Shown piece by piece: positions 17,636-26,810 of a stretch of 64,000 nucleotides of DNA. The notes beneath the pieces were generated by a model that was given only the letters and a program-made list of their open reading frames with translations, was not told the DNA's origin and ran no database searches. A program made the translations under genes and the position numbers. This stretch comes from Mucilaginibacter gossypiicola (GTDB lineage Bacteria > Bacteroidota > Bacteroidia > Sphingobacteriales > Sphingobacteriaceae): NCBI RefSeq assembly GCF_900110105.1, contig NZ_FOCL01000006.1:1-64000 (forward strand), written 5' to 3'. Within the stretch, counting starts at the first letter, position 1. Each line of letters begins with the position of its first letter.

Positions 17636-17745
17636 TGGGCGTTGCCTGCGGCCCAGGCTTTCCGTTGCAAGTCCTCGCTATGCCCGCACTCAAACCCGGT
17701 GCTCGCTGTGGGCTTTCCACTGCAATCCCTAACGCGGCCCTCGCA
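17636..17745. repeat. GCGTTAGGGATTGCAG family, copy 2 (inverted)
   Basis: It reads GGGCGTTGCCTGCGGCCCAG at the start and CAATCCCTAACGCGGCCC at the end. This is the reverse complement of the arrangement at 7786-7890. Confidence 0.75.
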
Positions 17746-17860
17746 CACATCCTAAATATATTTGCAAGTCACACTATTTTTTCCGGACTGCCATGGTTGA
17801 CAGTCGCAATGATGTCTTTGTTATACCTTGTTTACAAAGCCAAGCGCAATTCAATTTGCA

Positions 17861-19471
17861 TTACTCTTCCCGCTCTATCTTATACCCCGGCTTTTTATAT
17901 CCATCGGCAACGTAATTTTCGGGGATTTGGATATGGCTGCCATCGCGTATTGCAGTGAAATGCGGCGACATGATCTCCATGCCGGCTTCATTAAATTTAT
18001 CCTGTATGTTTTGGTATAGCCTTGAATAAATGACAGCCATTTTGCCCGGCTGATCGGTATAAGCATTGATCTGGTAGCTTACATTAAAATCATTCAACGC
18101 GGTTTGCAGTACAAACGGCTTGGGATTGGCGAGGATCCCATCGGTAGCTTCGGCCGCACTGATAAGGAGGTTATGGATGGTTTCCCAGGGCGCATCATAA
18201 CCAATGGTAACACTGGTGTTCAATATCAACCCTAAAGTTTTTGATGACGAGGTATAGTTAACTGTAGCGCCGCTTAAAATAGAAGCATTGGGTACAGTCA
18301 CGTCTTCGTTTTTAATGGTGCGTACCCGGGTAACCAGCAGGTTTTTCTCAATTACATCACCCATAATTTCGCCCACTTTTATCCGGTCGCCAATTTTAAA
18401 AGGGCGCATATAGGTAAGCACAATACCCGATACCATATTGGATATTGCCGAAGATGATCCCAGCGAAAACAGTACACCAATAAAAACAGTCACGCCCTGA
18501 AAAACCTTAGACTGTGATCCCGGCAGGTAAGGAAATATCACTACAAACATAAAGGCATACATCAGTACACGGACGATGTTGTAAGTTGGGATAGCCCATT
18601 CGGGGTAAAAACCTTTTAGGGTGATAGCTCCATTAGCGATTTCGGTGGCTATGAATTTTACCAGTTTTACAATGTAGCGCGTAACCAGATAGATAACCGT
18701 TATAGTAAGCAGGTTTGGTATAAAATGAACAATGGCCAGCAATATGCTCTTAAGCGGATCGACCACAAAGCCGATAAGCTGGGTGGCAATAGATTGCGAC
18801 GAGGGGAAAATATAAAACAATACCGGTAAGGCCAGGTAAACCAGCAACAGGATAATGAACAGGCGCGCAATATTTACCAGTCCGCTGATAAACGGGAGCA
18901 GTCGCGATGCATAGGCTATTGGAGCTCCCTTTTCTGCCAGTTTCTTAACACGGTTTTCCCATCCCTGTATAATTTTAAGTTTTATCCACCTAAAGCCTTT
19001 ATTAACAATCCAGATCAGTACAATAAGCAATATAATAACCGCAACGGCTTCAAGAACGTTGGTGATCAGCTGTTTGGGGCTATTGCTTTCAAAAACGTTA
19101 CCGAGCTTATTTTTTAATACAGACAGATAACTTGCCGCAAGTTGAGGCCGGTTAAGTTCGGAATAAGAGGCATCGGTATTATTAACGCCCATAATCATTT
19201 GGCCGTTATAGGTTATTATCGATATCGAGGTATCGTTTTTAAGGGTTAGCGAATCGGGATTAAAATCTATCCGGCTCATTAACGCTTCAATGCGTTTGGT
19301 AACAATCCCGGCGCGCTCTTTTGGGTCAAACAATCCTTGCGGTGCATAAAATTTAAACAAGGTATCCCGGTTAATAATTACCGGTTCGCCGTTTTTAGCG
19401 GGAAGTTTTTGTGCTTGTAAGGTAAATGCAGCAAACAGAAAAAGGATGAGCACGCTATAAATTTTAGGCAT
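17861..19471 (-). CDS. MscS-family mechanosensitive channel
   Basis: The protein has 536 residues, a signal peptide (ends LQAQ), an extracytoplasmic segment of about 110 residues and five or so membrane helices. The conserved MscS pore/beta-domain region follows (SLGSSSAISNMVSGIVL, then PFKIGDRIKVGEIMGDVIE) with a mixed alpha/beta C-terminal vestibule. It should release solutes on hypo-osmotic shock. It is long for MscS (286 residues in E. coli) because of the extra N-terminal domain, a common form in Bacteroidota. It lies alone in its orientation, 63 bp after the small gene at 19535. Confidence 0.92.
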   Translation of the reverse strand: MPKIYSVLILFLFAAFTLQAQKLPAKNGEPVIINRDTLFKFYAPQGLFDPKERAGIVTKRIEALMSRIDFNPDSLTLKNDTSISIITYNGQMIMGVNNTDASYSELNRPQLAASYLSVLKNKLGNVFESNSPKQLITNVLEAVAVIILLIVLIWIVNKGFRWIKLKIIQGWENRVKKLAEKGAPIAYASRLLPFISGLVNIARLFIILLLVYLALPVLFYIFPSSQSIATQLIGFVVDPLKSILLAIVHFIPNLLTITVIYLVTRYIVKLVKFIATEIANGAITLKGFYPEWAIPTYNIVRVLMYAFMFVVIFPYLPGSQSKVFQGVTVFIGVLFSLGSSSAISNMVSGIVLTYMRPFKIGDRIKVGEIMGDVIEKNLLVTRVRTIKNEDVTVPNASILSGATVNYTSSSKTLGLILNTSVTIGYDAPWETIHNLLISAAEATDGILANPKPFVLQTALNDFNVSYQINAYTDQPGKMAVIYSRLYQNIQDKFNEAGMEIMSPHFTAIRDGSHIQIPENYVADGYKKPGYKIEREE

Positions 19472-19534
19472 AGGGATGTTTTTCTGTTAAAGCTAAAAAT
19501 TATTTGGCTCATTTCAACCCGTTTAATAAGGCTT

Positions 19535-19861
19535 TCAGCCCTCCTGCACCAGGTCGGTACCTAAATCTCCTGATATATCAGCGAACAGTTCGTTCATGAT
19601 CGACTCAATAGCGAGTGAATTTACATCATCAACATAGTGCTCATTACGGGTTATCCACAATTCATGGCCATTAATCACAATGCTGAATAATACACTATCA
19701 TAAGTTGAAGGCAACGAAATTTCAATAGTTTCGCCTTTGCGTTCAACTGCTACGTTTAAGTCGGTTTGCCGCCTTTTATGAAATATGGTGTTAAGCTTAT
19801 CGTGCAGCAACAGGTATAGCTCGTTAACGTTGGTATCGGTATGGAGGGTGATGATTTTCAT
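19535..19861 (-). CDS. Small conserved-looking protein of unknown function
   Basis: The 108-residue soluble protein has alternating helix and strand patterns, no signal peptide and no recognised domain. It contains RRQTDLNVAVERKGETIEIS in the middle and an acidic C-terminus. Codon use resembles its neighbours. It is transcribed in the same direction as the mscS-like gene downstream, so the two may share a transcript. Its function is unknown. Confidence 0.65.
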   Translation of the reverse strand: MKIITLHTDTNVNELYLLLHDKLNTIFHKRRQTDLNVAVERKGETIEISLPSTYDSVLFSIVINGHELWITRNEHYVDDVNSLAIESIMNELFADISGDLGTDLVQEG

Positions 19862-19927
19862 AATTTGGTATATTAGCGATGTATTAAATAGTACAAAACA
19901 GAGCTGGGGATTGTTTGGATTTATAGT

Positions 19928-20041
19928 GCGCCGGCCAGCGTTAGGGATTGCAGTGTAAAGCCCGGAGCGCGTGTTGGGATAGGGTTGGGAAAGCGAGGAC
20001 TTGTAACGGAAAGCCCGACCCGTTAGCTAACGGGAACGCCC
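19928..20041. repeat. GCGTTAGGGATTGCAG family, copy 3
   Basis: The gap from 19862 to 20166 carries this element: GCCAGCGTTAGGGATTGCAG at the left, a GAAAGCCC repeat and GGGAACGCCC at the right. It is related to copies 1, 2 and 4. No gene is present. Confidence 0.75.
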
Positions 20042-20166
20042 AAATTAACAGCAACGCTTCTGGAAAATATAATCAATAGCCAACAAATTACAATTACATC
20101 ATTATAAACGTCACACTTCACCCGCAATAACACATTTAAGTAATAACACACCAAACATCACTACAT

Positions 20167-21186
20167 ATGAATTACAAATTATTAGGCCGTTCGGGCCTCA
20201 AAGTTTCTGAACTATGCCTGGGTGCAATGGGCTTCGGTACCGAAGGTGGCTGGGGAGCCGAAAAAGATGCCAGCTTTGCTATAATGGATGCCTTTGCCAA
20301 TGCCGGCGGCAATTTCATTGATACCGCAAACGTGTATAAATTGGGCACCAGCGAGAAGATCATCGGCGAATATTTGGGTAATCACGATCGCGACTATTTT
20401 GTACTTGCTACCAAATACACTTTAAAAGATAATACCACCAACCCCAATGCATCAGGCAATAACCGCAAAAACATGATGCGAAGTGTTGAGGAAAGCCTCA
20501 AACGCCTCAAAACTGATTTTATTGATGTGCTTTACCTGCATATCTGGGATAATATTACCCCTATTGATGAGGTACTGCGCGGGTTGGACGACCTGATAAA
20601 ACAAGGTAAAGTTACCTATGCTGCTATCAGCGATACACCTGCCTGGATAGTATCAAAAGGGAATACCCTTGCCGAGCTGATGGGCTGGAGCCAGTTCATT
20701 GCCTTACAGGTGGAGTACAGCCTGCTGGCACGCACTGCCGAGCGTGAGCTAATCCCGATGGCAAAACACTACGGTATGACGGTTACCCCATGGGCGCCGT
20801 TGGCTGGCGGTGCTTTAACCGGCAAATATCTGCGTGGCGAGCAGGGGCGTGTAAAAGCCGAAAGCAACCGCCGCAACAACAGGGCGCAAACTATTACCGA
20901 AGCCGTTGTTGAGATAGCGGCAGAATTGGGTGTATCCGAAAGTCATGTTGCCCTGCAATGGATGATGGACAGGGATTTTAGCTGCATACCTATTGTAGGT
21001 GCAACCAAAATTGACCAGCTAAATGATAACCTCAAAGCCATTGACACCAAATTAGCCCCTGAGCATTTTAAAAAGCTCAATGAAGTTAGTGCTATTGAGT
21101 TAGGTTTTCCCGGCGATTTTTTCAATGAAGATGCTGTGAAAATGAACAGCTTTGGCGGATTTTATGATAGGGTTGAAAAAAGGTAG
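20167..21186 (+). CDS. Aldo/keto reductase
   Basis: The protein has 339 residues of the NADPH-dependent aldo/keto reductase TIM-barrel family (Kv-beta/YajO-like branch). The catalytic tetrad is D52 and Y57 (FIDTANVYKLG), K83 (LATKY) and H125 (LYLHIWD). The cofactor loop IPIVGATK lies near the C-terminus. It probably reduces aldehydes or ketones in the cytoplasm; the natural substrate is not predictable. It is monocistronic and ringed by interspersed repeats. Confidence 0.92.
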   Translation: MNYKLLGRSGLKVSELCLGAMGFGTEGGWGAEKDASFAIMDAFANAGGNFIDTANVYKLGTSEKIIGEYLGNHDRDYFVLATKYTLKDNTTNPNASGNNRKNMMRSVEESLKRLKTDFIDVLYLHIWDNITPIDEVLRGLDDLIKQGKVTYAAISDTPAWIVSKGNTLAELMGWSQFIALQVEYSLLARTAERELIPMAKHYGMTVTPWAPLAGGALTGKYLRGEQGRVKAESNRRNNRAQTITEAVVEIAAELGVSESHVALQWMMDRDFSCIPIVGATKIDQLNDNLKAIDTKLAPEHFKKLNEVSAIELGFPGDFFNEDAVKMNSFGGFYDRVEKR

Positions 21187-21213
21187 TTATTGACTTGAAT
21201 AGCATAAGTTTTG

Positions 21214-21680
21214 TCATCCTGAGCGATAGCGAAGGATCTTCTTCGATATGCAGAGCCGCAATACAGAGCGAAGAAGATGCTTCGTACCTACCCATGACAT
21301 GACTAAAAAATGGGTGTCATGCTGAGCCAGTCGAAGCATAGCGGGTAGGGCCTCTGCGCGCGACCCTTCGACAGGCTCAGGGTGACAGCCCCTCCACACC
21401 AAATGTCATCTCACCTTTATAGATCCCGATTTTCTCTATGTCCCCTCAGGGTCTCTCGGAGAGGACCCTGAGGTTCACCACGTTCTAAACATATACAAGG
21501 GGTCAGAACAGCGAATCAGCATGGCGTAAGGATTTTCTTCGATATGCAGAGCCGCAATACAGAGCGAAGAAGATGCTTCGTTCCTACCCATGACATGACT
21601 AAAAAATGGGTGTCATGCTGAGCCAGTCGAAGCATAGCGGGTAGCGCCTCTGCGCGCGACCCTTCGACAGGCTACCCATG
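21214..21680. repeat. Clustered repeats with a 145-bp direct duplication
   Basis: The block 21232-21376 and the block 21529-21673 are almost identical (TTCTTCGATATGCAGAGCCG ... CCCTTCGACAGGCT) and 297 bp apart. Both end in the CTTCGACAGGCTCAGG palindrome also seen at 665-737. A GTCATCCTGAGCGATAGCG element starts the block. The gap from 21187 to 22226 contains only repeats. Confidence 0.8.
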
Positions 21681-21689
21681 ACATGTTAA

Positions 21690-21990
21690 AAAAGTGTGTT
21701 TCCCGTCAGCAGGAAAGCTTCGGGTGAAAACGGACAGAACAATGGTGGCCAGGAGCGAAGGACGGGGCATAGCAAGTTTTTGCAGCAGCGTTGGGAAAGC
21801 GCGCGCGAAGCGGGGCAAAATAATTGCAGCCCGTGGTTCTGACCGTTTTGCAGGGCAAAAGCCCGCGCGACGGGCAGCGGGAAGGGCAGCGCAAAGAAGC
21901 CTCCCTGCTGACTTGATTTTTTGGGTACTTTTGTATCAAGACAAAAGTACCTGGCCCCGCGCGGCCAAGAGCGCGACGATGCAAGTTTGA
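21690..21990. repeat. 300-bp GC-rich repeat, copy A
   Basis: The element contains GCAGGAAAGCTTCGGGTGAA near one end and TACCTGGCCCCGCGCGGCCA near the other. A second copy in inverted orientation lies at 58893-59190. Long frames on both strands are shared by the two copies (for example RRALGRA and TTGCNYFA on one strand). These are most likely a repeat artefact, not a gene, though conserved coding is not excluded. Confidence 0.75.
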
Positions 21991-22009
21991 TACCTCTAAA
22001 CGCGTTACC

Positions 22010-22158
22010 TGCCAGTAGGGGATTGCTTCGTTCCTCGCAATGACGTGGTGGAGATGTCATTCCTCTTTCACAGATCTCGATTTTTTCCTACTCAGGGTGA
22101 CAGCCTCTCCACACCAAATTTCATCTCACCTTTATAGATCCCGATTTTCTCTCATTCA
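22010..22158. repeat. Half palindrome plus repeat tail
   Basis: GGGGATTGCTTCGTTCCTCGCAATGACG is the right arm of the GTCATTGCGAGG family. It is followed by the CACACCAAATTTCATCTCAC tail that also ends the copy at 741-803. Confidence 0.65.
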
Positions 22159-22226
22159 GCATGGCAAGACTTTTCGTTTCTTTATAGCAATGACGCGTGT
22201 GTGAGATTTATTAGCTAATATTTCAC

Positions 22227-22985
22227 CTAAAACTGCTTCAGGTAATTTTTGCTGATCAGTTCGCCATACAGGATACCACTGTGCTGGTCCATAGCAAACC
22301 AGGGCGAGCTGTATTGAAGCACCTGGATATTTTGTGCCGGCATAAAACTCTGCGCCAGCAAAAACTGTTTCTGATGAGCAGCATTTTCCACAACATCGAG
22401 CACGATGAAACAATGCCCCGGCGAGCCGCCACGGATAAATACATCCCCCGGTTTTACGTTGTTGGGGTCGGTTACTGTTTTTAATTCTTTTTGAAGAGAT
22501 AGTGTGCCGGCATAGCTGAACACCAGGTTCATGTAGTTTAAAAACGTCTTGTACGAATAATCGGGTTTGGATTTTAATACCCAATGATCATTTTTGTAAC
22601 GATAGCCTTTGGCATAATGCTCATAATCGCATTTAAAACCGCTGGTGAAGTTGAATGAAATTTCACTGTACTTTTTTTGCTGAAAAAGGTATTCGCCACG
22701 TAAACGCATTACGGCATCGGCGCATTGCTGCAGGTCCTGGTTACCTACACTCATATCAATAACCGCTGCGGTGTAAACATCGGTACGGGCAATATCGCCT
22801 TTATAGGTTTTAGTTGGCGTACCCGCCGGTTTCAACGGCAATGCCTGTAACCATGCCCCGAAACTACCGGGTGCGGTTGTTATACGATGATAACCTGTCG
22901 GCACTGCAAATCTTTTAACAACATTATCAGGTGGGATAATATTTGTATTCAAAAGCAACAGCAGGCAAGCGATCAGGATTTTCAT
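22227..22985 (-). CDS. DUF4846 family secreted protein
   Basis: The protein has 252 residues and a short hydrophobic N-terminus that serves as a signal peptide or anchor. It fits the DUF4846 pattern common in Bacteroidota: RRITTAPGSFGAWLQ-like near 35, ADAVMRLRGEYLF near 90, and PGDVFIRGGSPGHCFIVLDV near 183. The start ATG overlaps the stop of the M23 peptidase by 4 nt, so the pair is translationally coupled. An envelope role with the peptidase is inferred. Its molecular function is not known. Confidence 0.83.
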   Translation of the reverse strand: MKILIACLLLLLNTNIIPPDNVVKRFAVPTGYHRITTAPGSFGAWLQALPLKPAGTPTKTYKGDIARTDVYTAAVIDMSVGNQDLQQCADAVMRLRGEYLFQQKKYSEISFNFTSGFKCDYEHYAKGYRYKNDHWVLKSKPDYSYKTFLNYMNLVFSYAGTLSLQKELKTVTDPNNVKPGDVFIRGGSPGHCFIVLDVVENAAHQKQFLLAQSFMPAQNIQVLQYSSPWFAMDQHSGILYGELISKNYLKQF

Positions 22986-23707
22986 AATGTCTTAGCTTTC
23001 TTTAACTGTTCGTAAGGATTGAAAGGTACAGGGATGTCATCCACCAATTTAAACTCCGAAAAATGCAGGTGTGTTGGCGAGCGTTTTTTATAAGCATTAT
23101 AACCTGTTCTGCCAACCTCGGCTATTTTTTGACCTTGTTTAACCTGTTCGCCAGGAATTACAAAAATCTGGTTGTTATGGGCATAGTAGGTGAATACGTT
23201 ACTTGCCGGGTGGTAGATCCAGATGAATTTGCCACCGCGCATATTGCTGTGAGGTTCCCATTGGTTGGTACATGCTACAACCCAACCGTCGTCAACACTA
23301 ACAACATCAACTGGTTTACCGGTATGGTCATCCATACAATCCTGATTTTTGTCATTGATGAAAATATCATGTGCGGGATGTGCGCCATGTTTGTTGCCAT
23401 CGAGGTATCGGTAACCCTTATCAAAGTAGCCATTGCCATGGCTACCACCTATGGCATTGCTTTTATAGCCTTTAAGCGGAAACACCCAGTTACCTTTAGG
23501 AAGTATGCCTTCATTTCTCACCTTTTCACGAAAGCTGATGTATTTTAATAAGCTTTCAAATTGCTTTTGTGCTTCGGCCTTTTTTATTCCTCCGTTTAGT
23601 ACGGCGTTATTAAAATCATTGAATTTGGCAAAAGCAGAGGTATCGGCCTGTGCTAAGGCCCCGGTGCTTATTAATAAGAAAGAAAAAAGCAGGATAAGTT
23701 TTTGCAT
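22982..23707 (-). CDS. M23-family (LytM-like) metallopeptidase
   Basis: The 241-residue secreted protein has a signal peptide (ends ALAQ at residue 20). The zinc-binding residues are H110-x3-D114 (HPAHD) and H213-x-H215 (THLHF), which are the expected LytM motifs, so it is probably active. It cleaves peptidoglycan cross-links or similar peptides. The ATG at 23707 is preferred because it starts a clean signal peptide; another in-frame ATG lies at 23728. It is the first gene of the pair with the DUF4846 gene. Confidence 0.88.
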   Translation of the reverse strand: MQKLILLFSFLLISTGALAQADTSAFAKFNDFNNAVLNGGIKKAEAQKQFESLLKYISFREKVRNEGILPKGNWVFPLKGYKSNAIGGSHGNGYFDKGYRYLDGNKHGAHPAHDIFINDKNQDCMDDHTGKPVDVVSVDDGWVVACTNQWEPHSNMRGGKFIWIYHPASNVFTYYAHNNQIFVIPGEQVKQGQKIAEVGRTGYNAYKKRSPTHLHFSEFKLVDDIPVPFNPYEQLKKAKTL

Positions 23708-23750
23708 AAGGTTTATAATCAATAACATTAACTAATAAGTCGTCAAAATA

Positions 23751-24317
23751 TTATCCTATGCGGATATCATATTTGGCAAGCAACCCCGGTAAACCATGAA
23801 GCGAAAACTTTGCCTTTTTAATGATGTTATCATCGGGGTCGATGATGAAGTTGTAAGAAGTACTCAGGTCGGCATTTTTTAGAACGGTGCGACTGAAGAA
23901 TGCATTTTTAAGATTGCAGTTATTGAATTTACAATCGCTCAGATCGGCTTCGGTAAGGTCGGTTTCAATCATCGAGCAATCGGTGTAAGAGGCTTTCTTA
24001 TTTTTCTTTTTGTAAAATACGGCATTATCTAAAATGCAATCCTCAAAATGTACCTCAAACAAAAAGTCGTTGGCTTTGCCAAAGTTTACGCCGCTTATTT
24101 TGCAGTGTTTAAAGCGGATGTTTTGCAGGCCGGTATTACCTAACTCTGCAAGGAGCAGGTTGCAGGTATCAAACTGGCAATCAACAAAGGTGATGCCTGC
24201 TAACTGGGCATGAGAAAAATCGCAGCCGATGAATTTGCAGTTTTCGTAAGCGGTGCCGGTAAGTTGACCGCTGGTTATTTTGGTGAAAGTTTGGTCTTCG
24301 TAGAGTAGGGTTTGCAT
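23751..24317 (-). CDS. Pentapeptide-repeat protein
   Basis: The 188-residue soluble protein has many A(D/N)LxX-type units: KFIGCDFSHAQLAGITF near 28-44, IRFKHCKISGVNFGKA near 65-80, and DLTEADLSDCKFNNCNLKNAFF near 119-140. It should fold as a right-handed quadrilateral beta-helix. Family members can mimic DNA and protect gyrase (Qnr-like), or have unknown roles. There is no signal peptide. It lies 44 bp upstream of the M23 gene in the same orientation, so it may be co-transcribed. Confidence 0.88.
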   Translation of the reverse strand: MQTLLYEDQTFTKITSGQLTGTAYENCKFIGCDFSHAQLAGITFVDCQFDTCNLLLAELGNTGLQNIRFKHCKISGVNFGKANDFLFEVHFEDCILDNAVFYKKKNKKASYTDCSMIETDLTEADLSDCKFNNCNLKNAFFSRTVLKNADLSTSYNFIIDPDDNIIKKAKFSLHGLPGLLAKYDIRIG

Positions 24318-24423
24318 AGTAACAAATGTAAAGTTTAACAGGATTATGTGCGAAAGAGAGGCCGGTTGGTAGAAAAAATGTATGTTTAAGTCTTTAACTT
24401 AACTAATTAACCTTATCAAAAAT

Positions 24424-24885
24424 ATGGGAAATACTTATACCCAATTATATATCCACTTTGTATTCGCCGTAAAATATCGTGCATCTTTAATCGATGAAAC
24501 ATGGGGAGAAAGGTTGCGGCAGTATATAACTTCTATTGTTCAGAAACAAGAACATAAATTGATTGCTATTAATAATATGCCAGATCATCTGCATTTATTT
24601 GTTGGATTAAATCCTAATCAGGCAATCTCTGATTTAATAAGAGTAGTCAAAAGTGATTCTTCTGAATGGATCAATAGAGAAGGATTAACACGCAGTAAAT
24701 TTCAATGGCAGCAGGGGTATGGTGCTTTTAGCCATAGCAGATCACAGGTAGAGAAAGTTGTACATTATATTGCAAGTCAGCAAGAGCATCATAGAAAGAA
24801 AACATTTTTAGATGAGTATCAACAGATATTAAAGGATTTTAATATAGAGTTTGATGAACGATACATTTTTAAACTACCGGAATAG
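24424..24885 (+). CDS. Y1 single-strand transposase (IS200/RAYT-like)
   Basis: The 153-residue protein has the HUH nuclease motif H55-L-H57 (MPDHLHLFV). The catalytic tyrosine is probably Y115 in HYIASQ, with Q119. The QQGYGAFS block (96-103) is typical of the REP-associated branch, as is the absence of a TnpB partner. It cuts and joins single-stranded DNA at hairpins. It stands alone. The downstream 24900-25130 region is rich in palindromes that match sequence near 62973. It looks intact, with codon use like its neighbours. Confidence 0.9.
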   Translation: MGNTYTQLYIHFVFAVKYRASLIDETWGERLRQYITSIVQKQEHKLIAINNMPDHLHLFVGLNPNQAISDLIRVVKSDSSEWINREGLTRSKFQWQQGYGAFSHSRSQVEKVVHYIASQQEHHRKKTFLDEYQQILKDFNIEFDERYIFKLPE

Positions 24886-24899
24886 AATGTTTTACAAGT

Positions 24900-25135
24900 G
24901 GAGCTCCTAAGGAGCTCTAAGATAGTTGCTTTATGTGTTGCTACAAACCTGTTGTCCCGATGGGACAGATATTCCAGTTTACTTTTTAGCTATTGAACGG
25001 GAATAAACCTAATGCTTGCAACGGCTTCCGATGGTAATGTCAATAAGCTAAAACTTTGATAATTGCGCCGTAGGTGCAAAAGGTTTGTAGAATAATGTGA
25101 ATTTAATTTTAGCGTGCCGTAGGTACGCAACTCCC
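24900..25135. repeat. REP-like palindromes behind the Y1 transposase
   Basis: Visible elements are GAGCTCCTAAGGAGCTC (24903-24919), TGTCCCGATGGGACAG, GCGCCGTAGGTGCAAAAGGT (25065-25084, continuing through TTGTAG at 25090) and GTGCCGTAGGTACGCAAC. The last two are close to sequence at 62973-63000 and 62910-62960. The stretch 24886-25239 holds no gene. Confidence 0.7.
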
Positions 25136-25239
25136 GCTGTTCTCATCGACGCTACAGCTCATCATTGCATTTTAATAAAATTATTCTCCATCACTGGCAC
25201 AGCTATTGTTTTAACTACCCTGCATCAAAACTATAAGCT

Positions 25240-25608
25240 ATGAAAGCATTAAAAATAAAACTGGCCATGATGTTACTGGGATTAACGCTCGGAGCTGCTG
25301 CACCGGTATTGGCACAGTCATCACAAGATACCTCATCATTAACTACAAAGGCCAACGGGGCGGGAGCCGGAAATGGATCCAGTCAGGGAGCGCCCGGTAC
25401 GGCTACGGTATCCGGTACCGGGACTGGCACCCTGCAGGATAGCGATAAAGCCAGCGTTCCCAGCGGCGACGCCAGTATAAAACAGAACGCAGATCAAAAA
25501 ATGGTAAACCCTTCGCAATCGGCCGGATACTGGATATTGGGAGCGTTTAGCCTGGTTGGATTGATCATGTTGATCATATTACAGAGAAAGAGGCATATAA
25601 ATTCATAA
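25240..25608 (+). CDS. Small exported membrane-anchored protein of unknown function
   Basis: The 122-residue protein has a signal peptide (cut after VLAQ near residue 26), a low-complexity Gly/Ser/Thr/Ala linker (40-85) and one C-terminal membrane helix (about 95-113) followed by QRKRH. No domain is recognisable. A low-complexity extracytoplasmic linker with a positive-inside anchor fits a small envelope protein. It converges with the acyltransferase gene, which ends immediately next to it. Confidence 0.65.
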   Translation: MKALKIKLAMMLLGLTLGAAAPVLAQSSQDTSSLTTKANGAGAGNGSSQGAPGTATVSGTGTGTLQDSDKASVPSGDASIKQNADQKMVNPSQSAGYWILGAFSLVGLIMLIILQRKRHINS

Positions 25609-26715
25609 TCAGGCATGATGCTGACTATTAGCTTCGCGCTCTTTGATAATGCGGTAGCCAAATTTTTGAGCAGGCAGCTCAATAAAGTGATGTAAAAATG
25701 TGGAAATAAGCATGCTGGCCGATAGTACTATTATTAGTCTTATGGTGTAATTAGCAACGGCGCCGGCTGGGCTTTGAACCGGCAAATAGTCAATTATATG
25801 AAAGCGCGTTAGCCAATGCAGTACAGCAAAATGGCTTAAATACATGCTGAAACTTATTTTGCCGGCATAGGCAGTAAAGCGGTTAACCAAAATTTTGTAT
25901 TCGTGCCTGCTTAATGCAAGTGCCAGCACAAAAAACGCGATGGTACAAAATACATGATCAGGAAGAAGCACTACACCCAGATATTGTGTTAGTAAAAACA
26001 CTGCAGCAATCAGTATAGCATAGGGCTTAACCTTGGGCTGGTAATTATCTTTAATGATAAAATAAAATAGTATGCCCAATGCAAATACAGGCAACTGTGA
26101 CGGCAGATAAAAATAAAGATAGTTATACCACAGCATATCATTTTGCATCAGGTGGAAGCGGCGCAGTATGATATCGAGCACAAAACGAAGAACAAGTGTT
26201 AAAAGAAAGAATACCGTGGCTTGCTGGGTGTTTTTGATTTTATAAAATAAAAAAGGGATGGTGAGATAAAAAAGCATCTCGACAGCAATTGACCAGCCAC
26301 CAGGCACAAGGCTATTTATCCAATAAGCATTAAACCCGTGTATAAAAAATACATTGCCGGTAATATTGCCTATTGTTACACCCAATGCATCACCTAACCA
26401 AAAACGCGGACCAAAGCCGTCCTGCCATAGGTAATAAATTATAGCGATGTAATACATTGGGGCAATCCTGAAAAAACGACGGATAAAAAAATTGCCCGTA
26501 AAGTATTTTTCCTTTCCATGTCTCGCATTCACCGAAAGAAACAGCGTGAATGCACTCACAAAGAAAAATAGCTGCACTCCGTTTATACCGCGGCTTATTG
26601 CATGAACAAGCATAGCCGGCAACATTGTATTGTTACCAAACTGCGAAGTATGGGTAATTACAACTGCTAAAATGGCCAAACCTCTTAAAGCATCAATATA
26701 TCTTAATTTTAACAT
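25609..26715 (-). CDS. Acyltransferase 3 (OafA/YrhL-like) membrane protein
   Basis: The 368-residue protein has about ten membrane helices. It starts RYIDALRGLAILAVVITHT and has NFFIRRFFRIAPMYY near 77-90, both typical of acyltransferase family 3. It transfers acyl groups (often acetyl) onto surface sugars or lipids. It stands alone and its target cannot be predicted. The gene converges with the small membrane protein on the plus strand. Confidence 0.92.
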   Translation of the reverse strand: MLKLRYIDALRGLAILAVVITHTSQFGNNTMLPAMLVHAISRGINGVQLFFFVSAFTLFLSVNARHGKEKYFTGNFFIRRFFRIAPMYYIAIIYYLWQDGFGPRFWLGDALGVTIGNITGNVFFIHGFNAYWINSLVPGGWSIAVEMLFYLTIPFLFYKIKNTQQATVFFLLTLVLRFVLDIILRRFHLMQNDMLWYNYLYFYLPSQLPVFALGILFYFIIKDNYQPKVKPYAILIAAVFLLTQYLGVVLLPDHVFCTIAFFVLALALSRHEYKILVNRFTAYAGKISFSMYLSHFAVLHWLTRFHIIDYLPVQSPAGAVANYTIRLIIVLSASMLISTFLHHFIELPAQKFGYRIIKEREANSQHHA

Positions 26716-26810
26716 GCCCGCACTTGTGGTAAATTGTTCCTCTCGTCAATTATTTCAGAGAGCCTAAAAATGTAAAAAAGATAACACAAATAAGAAGGCT
26801 GAAAGCAGAA

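Noticed and set aside
21686..22060. Frames of 92-124 residues on both strands
   Set aside because: They belong to the 300-bp repeat copy A. Similar frames occur in copy B at 58895-59261, which fits a repeat rather than a protein, though selection was not tested.
22156..22584. 142-residue minus-strand frame
   Set aside because: It overlaps the DUF4846 gene in another frame, and the DUF4846 frame has the signal peptide, domain blocks and coupling to the M23 gene.
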